From an uncultured Collinsella sp. (GTDB taxonomy: Bacteria > Actinomycetota > Coriobacteriia > Coriobacteriales > Coriobacteriaceae), in contig UQHW01000041.1 in the NCBI GenBank assembly GCA_900540935.1, positions 1 through 15,026 of the forward strand: a stretch of DNA of 15,026 nucleotides, in the 5' to 3' direction. The position numbers and the translations under genes were made by a program. Shown piece after piece: positions 1-5,548 of this stretch; positions within the stretch are counted from its first letter, which is position 1, and each line of letters starts with the position of its first letter. The notes under the pieces are model-generated. The model had not been told where the DNA came from and did no database searches. It saw only the letters and a program-made list of their open reading frames with translations.

Positions 1-54
1 ACTGCGGGAATGGCCTATTTGCTCAATGTGTTCGGCTGAGATCGGAAATCAACC
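1..54 (+). repeat. Dispersed 54-bp repeat, copy 1 (possibly cut by window edge)
   Basis: This segment matches 5070-5123 and 11943-11996 with 50 of 54 bases identical to each, always in the same orientation. The differences cluster in the segment between GCGGGAA and GCTCAATGTG; the last 34 bases are invariant. It lies about 54 bases beyond the 3' end of prfB. Any left extension, which copies 2 and 3 have, would be outside the window. Its function is unknown; it behaves like a REP-type or mobile-element-end sequence in intergenic DNA. Confidence 0.85.
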
Positions 55-108
55 ATACAAACCCGTCCAACCGTTGGGCTTGGCATCGGCTTGAAGCCAC
101 CCGATGTT

Positions 109-1257
109 TTAGACCTCCGAGCCTTCTGCATCGGCGTTGCCGGTAGCCCAGCGATGGTAGCCAATAACAAACGGGTCCAGGTCGCCATCGTCAAGGACGG
201 CCTCGACATTGCTGGTCTCCACGCCCGTGCGTAAGTCCTTGACCATCTGGTACGGGTAGAGCACGTAGCTGCGAATCTGGTTGCCAAAACCAATCGTGGT
301 CTTGGGTCCGCGGATCTCATCGAGCGCCTCGGCGCGCTTCTCGAGCTCAATCTCGTACAGGCGAGCCTTGAGGATCTGCATGCACGCGGCCTTGTTCTGA
401 ATCTGGCTGCGCTCGTTTTGGCAGGTGACCACAATGCCGCTGGGAAAATGCGTCACGCGCACGGCGGAGTCGGTGGTGTTGACGCCCTGACCGCCCGGGC
501 CGCTCGCGTGGTACACGTCCACGCGGATGTCATCGGGACTGATCTCGATGTCGATATCATCGGGTAGCACGGGGATGACCTCGACGCCGGCAAACGTGGT
601 CTGGCGGCGCTTCTTGTCGTCGGTGGGGCTAATGCGAACCAAGCGGTGGACGCCGGCCTCGGCGCGCAGCATGCCAAATGCGTCCTTGCCCTCGACGGTA
701 AAGGTCGCACGGTCAATGCCGATGACCTCGGCCGCGGGACAGTCGTTGATGGTGACCTTCCAGCCGCGACGCTGGCAGTACTTCATGTACATCTTAAAGA
801 GCATGAAGGTCCAGTCCTGGGCCTCCAGACCACCCTGTCCGGGCTTGATGGTCACAATGGCATCGCCGTGATCGAACTCACCGGTAAACCAGCTCGAAAG
901 CTCAAGCTCATCGATGGCCCGAGCCAGGCGCTCAGCCGTGGCTGTAGCCTCCTCGCGAAGGGCGACGGCGTCGGGGTCATCCCCCATCTCCTCGGCAAGC
1001 TCCAGCGCGGCGCGGGCATCGGAAAGCTCGCCGCGCGCGGTGTCCACGGCAGCGATATCTTCCTTGGTACGCGCGATCTCCTCCATGGTGGCACGGGCGG
1101 CGTCGGCGTCATCCCAAAAGCCAGAGGCAACACTTTTGGCCTCGAGCTCGGTCACGCGCGTGCGCTTCTCGTCCAGGTGGAGATACGACTCGACCTCGCC
1201 GAGCCGGTCCGCGAACGCGTCCAGCTCGGCGGGCGTTACCTCTAAAGCCTCAGCCAT
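109..1257 (-). CDS. prfB: Peptide chain release factor 2 (RF2)
   Basis: Class I release factor that reads UGA and UAA in the ribosomal A site and triggers peptidyl-tRNA hydrolysis. The 382-residue protein has the usual length. The catalytic GGQ is at residues 255-257 in the context SGPGGQGVNTTDSAVR, and the RF2-like stretch GGLEAQDW is near 142. The codon-recognition tripeptide, normally SPF, reads SPT here (residues 210-212, RISPTDDKKRRQTTF). The programmed +1 frameshift common in bacterial prfB is absent: the region around residues 24-30 (SYLHLDE) is read straight through without an in-frame UGA. The ATG overlaps the secA stop codon (TAATG), with an AGGA motif 8 bases upstream inside secA, so translation is probably coupled to secA. 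No convincing rho-independent terminator was seen downstream, only a weak CATC/GATG stem. Confidence 0.97.
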   Translation of the reverse strand: MAEALEVTPAELDAFADRLGEVESYLHLDEKRTRVTELEAKSVASGFWDDADAARATMEEIARTKEDIAAVDTARGELSDARAALELAEEMGDDPDAVALREEATATAERLARAIDELELSSWFTGEFDHGDAIVTIKPGQGGLEAQDWTFMLFKMYMKYCQRRGWKVTINDCPAAEVIGIDRATFTVEGKDAFGMLRAEAGVHRLVRISPTDDKKRRQTTFAGVEVIPVLPDDIDIEISPDDIRVDVYHASGPGGQGVNTTDSAVRVTHFPSGIVVTCQNERSQIQNKAACMQILKARLYEIELEKRAEALDEIRGPKTTIGFGNQIRSYVLYPYQMVKDLRTGVETSNVEAVLDDGDLDPFVIGYHRWATGNADAEGSEV

Positions 1258-4064
1258 TAACGATTCCTGCCGTGGCAGTACTTAAACTTCTTACCGCTAC
1301 CGCAGGGGCACGGGTCATTGCGGCCCACGTTGACGTACGGATCGTCGCTCTCGGACTTGCGATATGTGGTCACCTTGCCACCGTTGTTGACGGCAGCCGG
1401 ACCACCCTGGACAGCCGTGCGGGCCTGCACCTGCGCCTGCTTGCGCAGCACCGAGTCGCCGTTGTCACCATCGACCTCGGCAGGACCGGAGAAGCGCGCA
1501 CCCTCGAGCGCGGGCTCTTCCTTGTGCTCCACGGCACGCGGGGCAGCCTTGATCTCGATGCGCAGAACCGTACGCAGATAATCCTCGTACATGGTATCGA
1601 CGAGTATCTGGAACGCGCCGTAGGCCTCGGTCTTGTACTCGACCAGCGGGTCGCGCTGGCCAAAGCCGCGCAGGCCGATGCCGGTCTTGAGGTAGTCCAT
1701 CTCCTGCAGGTAGTTCATCCAACGGGTATCGATGACGCGCAGCATGACCTGGGTGTTGAGCTCGCGCATCAGGTCCTCGCCCAAGCGCTCGGCCTTCATG
1801 TTGTAGCACTTCTCTACGTAAGCCAGGACATCGGCAGCCAGGGCCTCATAATCCTCGTCGGGGAACTTCGGCGTATCGATGTGGCCGGTGAGCTCAACGA
1901 CCCACTTGCGCAGGCCCTCGAGATCGCGCTCGCCCTCGTGGCTGTCCTTGGTGCAGAACTCCTGCACGCAGCGGTACACGGTGTCGTGCATGACCTCGGT
2001 GATGTGGTCGGTCAGGTCCTTGCCGTCCAGAATCTTATTGCGCTCGGCGTAGATGACCTGGCGCTGCTTGTTCATGACGTCGTCGTACTCAAGGACGCTC
2101 TTACGCATGGAGAAGTTGATGCTCTCGACCTTGTGCTGGGCGCTCTCGACGGCCTTGGAGATGATCTTGTGCTGGATGGGCATGTCGTCGCCCATGTCGG
2201 CGGTGACCATCATTTTGGAGACGCGGTCCATCTTGTCGCCGCCGAACAGGCGCATGAGGTCGTCCTCGAGCGACAGGTAGAACTGGGTCTCGCCCGGATC
2301 GCCCTGACGACCGGAGCGGCCGCGCAGCTGGTTGTCGATACGACGGGACTCATGGCGCTCGGTGCCGATGACGGTCAGGCCACCGGCGGCAAGCACGCGC
2401 TCGCGCTCGGCCTTGCAGGTCTCCTTGGCCTCGGCGTTAAACTGCTCGAGCTGCTCGGGCGTCACGTCCTCCATGGTCAGGCCCTCGTACTCAAGGCGCT
2501 CGCGCACCAGCTCGTCGGGGTTGCCGCCCAGCAGGATGTCAGTACCACGACCGGCCATGTTAGTAGCGATGGTCACGGCGCCGTAGCGTCCGGCCTGGGC
2601 AACGATATGAGCCTCGCGCTCGTGATGCTTGGCGTTGAGGACCTCGTGCGCGATGCTGCGCTTGGTAAGGGCGGCCGACAGCTTCTCGGAGCTTTCGATG
2701 GAGACGGTGCCCACCAGGACCGGTTGGCCCTTGGCGTGACGTCGCTCGACGTCGTCGGCAACGGCGTTGTACTTGGCCTGGACGGTGCGGTACACCAGGT
2801 CCTCGTGGTCAACACGCTGCACGGGCTTGTTGGGGGGGATGACCTCGACGGGCAGTTTATAAATCTCACGGAACTCGGCGTCCTCGGTGAGTGCCGTACC
2901 GGTCATGCCGGAGAGCTTGTCATAGAGACGGAAGTAGTTCTGCAGGGTGATGGTGGCCAGGGTCTGGTTCTCCTCGCGTACGAGCACGCCCTCTTTGGCC
3001 TCAATGGCCTGGTGCAGGCCCTCGGAGTAACGGCGGCCTTCCATAATGCGGCCGGTGAACTCGTCGACGATCTTGACCTCGCCGTTGGTGACCACGTACT
3101 GCTTATCACGGTGGAACATGTACTGGGCCTTCAGCGCCTGCTGCAGGTGGTTGACCAGCTGGCCGGAGAGATCGGCATAGATGTCATCGATACCCAGGCG
3201 GCGCTCGATCTTCTTAAGACCGCGCTCGGTGGCGGCGATGGTGTGCTTGGCCTCGTCCATGACGTAGTCGCCCGTGGGTTCAACGTCCTCGGTGGCGGTG
3301 AGCATGTCGTGCGACACGTCCTCACCGCGCTCCAGGCCGCGCACGGCGCGCGCGAAGTCCTTGTAGGTGCTGGCGGACTTAGTGCCGGCGCCCGAGATAA
3401 TGAGCGGCGTCCTGGCCTCATCGATCAGGATGGAGTCGACCTCGTCGACGATGGCGTAGTTGTGACCGCGCTGCACGCGCTGCTCGGGACGGGTGACCAT
3501 GTTGTCGCGCAGGTAGTCGAAACCGAACTCGGAGTTGGTGCCGTAAGTGACGTCTGCCTGGTAGGCCGGGCGCTTGAGCTCGAGCGGCATGTTGTTCTGG
3601 AGCAGACCGACGGTCATGCCCAGGTACTTGTAGATGCGGCCCATCCACTCGGAGTCGCGCTTTGCCAGGTAATCGTTGACGGTAACGACATGCACGCCCT
3701 TGCCGGCGATAGCGTTGAGGTAGCCGGCCAAGGTGGAGACGAGCGTCTTGCCCTCGCCGGTCTTCATCTCGGCAATATGACCCTCATGAAGCGCCATGGC
3801 GCCGATGAGCTGTACGTCAAAGTGGCGCATGCCCGTGATGCGCTTGGAAGCCTCGCGCACGGTGGCAAAGGCCTCGGGAAGCATGTCGTCGAGCGACTCG
3901 CCGTTGGCGTAACGCTCGCGGAACTTATCGGTCTGGGCGCGGAGTTCCTCCTCGGTCATCTTCTCAAACTGGGGCTCAAGACCGTTGATCTGGTCGACGA
4001 TCTTGTAGTAGCGCTTAAGGTCCTTATCGGATCCAAAGGACAGCAGCTTTGACATGAATCCCAT
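1257..4064 (-). CDS. secA: Preprotein translocase ATPase SecA
   Basis: Motor ATPase that drives secretory proteins through SecYEG at the cytoplasmic membrane. Numbered from the chosen start (935 aa): Walker A MKTGEGKT at 100-107; DEVD box 207-210 followed by SILIDEARTPLIISG; preprotein cross-linking region after it; NBD2 motifs MAGRGTDILLGGNPD and RRIDNQLRGRSGRQGDPG; helical wing; and a C-terminal zinc finger (C919, C921, C930, H931) in NDPCPCGSGKKFKYCHG for SecB-type or ribosome contacts. Full-length, single SecA by its layout. The ATG at 4064 is chosen because AAGGA lies 7 bases upstream. An upstream in-frame ATG at 4085 (942 aa, MAKKENH...) has only a poor ribosome site and would place that AAGGA inside the gene. 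A TACAAT hexamer lies about 60 bases upstream (4126-4131), but no matching -35 was found. It overlaps prfB by one base. Confidence 0.97.
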   Translation of the reverse strand: MGFMSKLLSFGSDKDLKRYYKIVDQINGLEPQFEKMTEEELRAQTDKFRERYANGESLDDMLPEAFATVREASKRITGMRHFDVQLIGAMALHEGHIAEMKTGEGKTLVSTLAGYLNAIAGKGVHVVTVNDYLAKRDSEWMGRIYKYLGMTVGLLQNNMPLELKRPAYQADVTYGTNSEFGFDYLRDNMVTRPEQRVQRGHNYAIVDEVDSILIDEARTPLIISGAGTKSASTYKDFARAVRGLERGEDVSHDMLTATEDVEPTGDYVMDEAKHTIAATERGLKKIERRLGIDDIYADLSGQLVNHLQQALKAQYMFHRDKQYVVTNGEVKIVDEFTGRIMEGRRYSEGLHQAIEAKEGVLVREENQTLATITLQNYFRLYDKLSGMTGTALTEDAEFREIYKLPVEVIPPNKPVQRVDHEDLVYRTVQAKYNAVADDVERRHAKGQPVLVGTVSIESSEKLSAALTKRSIAHEVLNAKHHEREAHIVAQAGRYGAVTIATNMAGRGTDILLGGNPDELVRERLEYEGLTMEDVTPEQLEQFNAEAKETCKAERERVLAAGGLTVIGTERHESRRIDNQLRGRSGRQGDPGETQFYLSLEDDLMRLFGGDKMDRVSKMMVTADMGDDMPIQHKIISKAVESAQHKVESINFSMRKSVLEYDDVMNKQRQVIYAERNKILDGKDLTDHITEVMHDTVYRCVQEFCTKDSHEGERDLEGLRKWVVELTGHIDTPKFPDEDYEALAADVLAYVEKCYNMKAERLGEDLMRELNTQVMLRVIDTRWMNYLQEMDYLKTGIGLRGFGQRDPLVEYKTEAYGAFQILVDTMYEDYLRTVLRIEIKAAPRAVEHKEEPALEGARFSGPAEVDGDNGDSVLRKQAQVQARTAVQGGPAAVNNGGKVTTYRKSESDDPYVNVGRNDPCPCGSGKKFKYCHGRNR

Positions 4065-4158
4065 GTGGTTTTCCTTTTTGGCCATCGCCCACGCCGTGCA
4101 GCTGCGGGCGAGTTAAACACAGATGATTGTACTTTAGCCAAACAAGGCGCGGCCTATA

Positions 4159-4174
4159 CGGTCGACCTCGACCG
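4159..4174. promoter_or_regulatory. 7+2+7 perfect dyad upstream of secA
   Basis: CGGTCGA-CC-TCGACCG is a perfect inverted repeat about 95 bases upstream of the secA start. Its size suits a protein-binding operator, but no regulator can be named. It could equally be chance in GC-rich DNA. Confidence 0.35.
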
Positions 4175-4200
4175 CCACGTAATAACTACGACCCGACCGA

Positions 4201-4233
4201 CCTGCCAAAAAGGGACTGGTTTATTTTGGCAGG
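4201..4233. repeat. Hairpin with GGGAC...TATTTT loop, copy A
   Basis: CCTGCCAAAA (4201-4210) and TTTTGGCAGG (4224-4233) form a perfect 10-bp stem around a 13-base loop containing GGGACTGG. The same loop word with different arms is found at 14908-14944. On the plus strand it is followed by TTTTATC, so it could act as a terminator, though no plus-strand gene precedes it. Confidence 0.7.
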
Positions 4234-4265
4234 TTTTATCTGGGAAAACGCCGTCACTCTGCCAT

Positions 4266-4332
4266 TTGGTGCAAACCAACCCGTCCCCTTCGCACCAATC
4301 TGGTGCAATGGGAACGGGTTAGCCTGCACCAA
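4266..4332. repeat. Nested inverted repeat between secA and rpmE
   Basis: Three nested stems share one centre: TTGGTGC/GCACCAA (4266-4272 with 4326-4332), AACCCGT/ACGGGTT (4278-4284 with 4314-4320) and GCACCA/TGGTGC (4292-4297 with 4301-4306) around a 3-base loop. The word TGGTGC or its complement therefore occurs four times. It abuts the T-tract of the rpmE terminator. Confidence 0.65.
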
Positions 4333-4375
4333 TAAAAAGAAAAGGGCCGCGCACCCAAACGGATGCACGGCCCTT
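4333..4375 (-). terminator. Rho-independent terminator of rpmE
   Basis: Read on the minus strand, AAGGGCCG (4375-4368) pairs with CGGCCCTT (4349-4342), with a GCA/TGC pair inside. It is followed by TTTTCTTTTATT. It lies 36 bases beyond the rpmE stop codon and separates rpmE from secA transcription. Confidence 0.9.
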
Positions 4376-4410
4376 ATGCCATGAATGCGAGCGATTCCGC
4401 GGCGAGCTAT

Positions 4411-4836
4411 TTACTCAGCGGCCTCGGTGGTCTCGGCCTCGGCAGCGGCCTCCTCGACGGGAGCCTCTGCGGGAGCCTCGGCGGCCTGCTTGGCAGCCTC
4501 CTCGGCAAACTTAGCAGCACGCTTAGCCTTCTCGGCAGCCTTGGCCTCAGCGGCGGCCTTGCGAGCGGCCTCGGCCTCAGCAGCCTTGGCGGCCTTGGCA
4601 GCCTTGGCCTCCTCGGCCTTCTTGAGCTGGGCGGCAGCGGCGCCACCGAACTTGTCGGCGAAGCGCTGGACGCGTCCACCGGTGTCGACGAACTTCTGCT
4701 GGCCGGTGTAGAACGGGTGGCACTCGTTGCAAAGCTCGACCTTCATCTCAGACACGGTAGCGTGCGTCTTGAAGGTGTTGCCGCAGGAGCACGTCACCGT
4801 GCACTCGACATACTGGGGATGGATACCCTGCTTCAT
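4411..4836 (-). CDS. rpmE: 50S ribosomal protein L31 (type A) with long Ala-rich tail
   Basis: Large-subunit protein that bridges the ribosomal subunits. Residues 1-65 are a canonical zinc-type L31: MKQGIHPQYVECTVTCSCGN, Cys16 and Cys18, Cys36 and Cys39 in CNECHPFYTG, then GGRVQRFADKFG. The protein continues to 141 aa with about 75 residues made almost only of Ala, Lys and Glu (repeats such as EAKAAKAAKAAEAE), ending acidic (EAAAEAETTEAAE). Most L31 proteins stop near 70 residues, so the tail doubles the protein. It is predicted to be a charged helix, with the positive part first and the acidic part last. Start codon supported by AAGGAG 7 bases upstream. It has its own candidate promoter, leader hairpin and terminator, so it is probably a single-gene unit. 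Confidence 0.96.
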   Translation of the reverse strand: MKQGIHPQYVECTVTCSCGNTFKTHATVSEMKVELCNECHPFYTGQQKFVDTGGRVQRFADKFGGAAAAQLKKAEEAKAAKAAKAAEAEAARKAAAEAKAAEKAKRAAKFAEEAAKQAAEAPAEAPVEEAAAEAETTEAAE

Positions 4837-4886
4837 GGTAGGACTCCTTATTGGTCAGGCGCTGGTTACCGATCAGCGCATAAGGC

Positions 4887-4907
4887 GTCTTGGTTTCCGA
4901 CCAAGAC
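4887..4907 (-). promoter_or_regulatory. Hairpin in the rpmE leader
   Basis: A perfect 8-bp stem (minus strand GTCTTGGT-CGGAA-ACCAAGAC) with a 5-base loop lies about 50 bases upstream of the rpmE start, probably within its 5' untranslated leader. It has no following T-tract. Ribosomal-protein leaders often bind their own product, so a role in L31 feedback is possible but unproven. Confidence 0.5.
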
Positions 4908-4920
4908 AACAAACTTGGCT

Positions 4921-4949
4921 ATGGTACCACGGCGCCGCGCGTCCCACAA
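4921..4949 (-). promoter_or_regulatory. Candidate promoter of rpmE
   Basis: On the minus strand TTGTGG (4949-4944) and TACCAT (4926-4921) are separated by 17 bases. The match to the vegetative sigma consensus is moderate. It would start transcription just before the leader hairpin. Confidence 0.4.
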
Positions 4950-5030
4950 AAGGTTCACGGTCTTTTCGGAACGACACGAATCTGACCCATCGAAACACAT
5001 CTCCACCGTTCCTTCAACTGGGAAAATGCC

Positions 5031-5060
5031 GTCCCCGGGGCCTGAGAAGGGCCCGGGGAC
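5031..5060. repeat. GTCCCCGGG hairpin
   Basis: GTCCCCGGG (5031-5039) and CCCGGGGAC (5052-5060) form a 9-bp stem, and it directly abuts the left end of repeat copy 2. It is preceded by GGAAAATGCCGTCC. A similar GGAAAA(C)GCCGTC phrase follows the hairpin at 4201-4233, suggesting pieces of one intergenic repeat family. Confidence 0.5.
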
Positions 5061-5123
5061 GTTCGACTGACTGCGGGAACGGCCTTTCCGCTCAATGTGT
5101 TCGGCTGAGATCGGAAATCAACC
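5061..5123 (+). repeat. Dispersed repeat, copy 2 (63 bp), left flank of the island
   Basis: Identical to 11934-11996 at 61 of 63 positions and in direct orientation. It contains the 10-mer GTTCG(A/G)CTGA twice, 38 bases apart. It lies between the rpmE promoter region and the terminator of the accessory operon. Confidence 0.9.
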
Positions 5124-5124
5124 A

Positions 5125-5143
5125 AACTGAACTAGGTTCAGTT
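5125..5143. promoter_or_regulatory. 19-bp palindrome beside repeat copy 2
   Basis: AACTGAAC-TAG-GTTCAGTT is a perfect 8+3+8 dyad two bases after the repeat. It lies downstream of the accessory operon's terminator on the minus strand. It could be an operator, a recombinase-binding site or a relic; the sequence alone does not decide. Confidence 0.4.
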
Positions 5144-5151
5144 GACATGGT

Positions 5152-5188
5152 TAAAAACGAGGGGCGACGCTTTTGCGTCACCCCTCGT
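5152..5188 (-). terminator. Rho-independent terminator of the ABC/secreted-protein operon
   Basis: On the minus strand ACGAGGGG-T-GACGC pairs with GCGTC-G-CCCCTCGT over an AAAA loop (14 pairs with one G-U) and is followed by a run of T. It starts 15 bases after the stop codon of the secreted-protein gene, so the operon ends here. Confidence 0.92.
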
Positions 5189-5202
5189 CCCGGCCGGTTG
5201 CT

Positions 5203-5547
5203 TTAGTTGTACACACGGTAGTTACACTTGAACTGGGTTATGTGTCCATAGTTGGAGCGGTACCAACCCGACGTATAGCTGATTGCCTCTGCGCCTAGAT
5301 AGTCGTAGCCCTTGTTGTAGCGAAGCTGACGGTAGGTCGTGTCGTACTCTGCTACGTAAAACGTGTCTCCAGAGAAGGCTTTGTACCGGTCCTTAACCGT
5401 CGAAGCCATGTACGCGGGTTCGACATCGCCTTTCTCCCCGTTGAGCGCATAGACGGGTGCCGCGATTCCGCATAAAGCCGTTGCCACGAGGATGGCGTAG
5501 ACAGCCATGCGCGACGCATTGGACTTCAGCTGTTCAAATAGTTTCAT
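5203..5547 (-). CDS. Small secreted tyrosine-rich protein, family not recognised
   Basis: The 114-residue product has a Sec-type signal: KSNASR, then a hydrophobic core at about 14-31 and a likely cut after VYA (residue 34). The mature part of about 80 residues contains 13 tyrosines (for example at 64, 68, 72, 77, 81, 83), one cysteine (108) and no further membrane segment; it ends CNYRVYN. The ATG at 5547 is chosen because GGGAGG lies 8 bases upstream; a GTG at 5556 overlaps the Shine-Dalgarno itself and is unlikely. The start is one base after the stop of the permease-ATPase fusion gene (TGA-c-ATG), so the two are translationally coupled. As last gene of an export operon it may be the cargo, a bacteriocin-like peptide or a secreted partner protein. 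It lacks the landmarks of lactococcin 972 and has no double-glycine leader. Confidence 0.85.
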   Translation of the reverse strand: MKLFEQLKSNASRMAVYAILVATALCGIAAPVYALNGEKGDVEPAYMASTVKDRYKAFSGDTFYVAEYDTTYRQLRYNKGYDYLGAEAISYTSGWYRSNYGHITQFKCNYRVYN

Positions 5548-5548
5548 G

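Noticed and set aside
1272..4052. 926-codon open frame antisense to secA
   Set aside because: It is the mirror frame of a GC-rich, highly conserved gene; its translation is low-complexity Leu/Val/Gly/Asp with no motif and no ribosome site.
4126..4145. secA promoter using TACAAT with TTGTTT
   Set aside because: The spacing is only 8 bases, far too short for a sigma-70 type promoter.
4837..5202. tRNA or known riboswitch in the gap upstream of rpmE
   Set aside because: No cloverleaf, no T-loop consensus and no recognisable aptamer core; only simple hairpins and the repeat.
4363..5206. Plus-strand open frames opposite rpmE and its promoter region
   Set aside because: The first is a mirror of the Ala-rich tail; the second runs through hairpins, the repeat and a terminator without a ribosome site or motif.
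5203..5547. Lactococcin 972-type bacteriocin
   Set aside because: The mature part lacks the N-terminal GTW motif and conserved pattern of that family, and the neighbouring transporter is ABC-2-like rather than the usual associated membrane protein.
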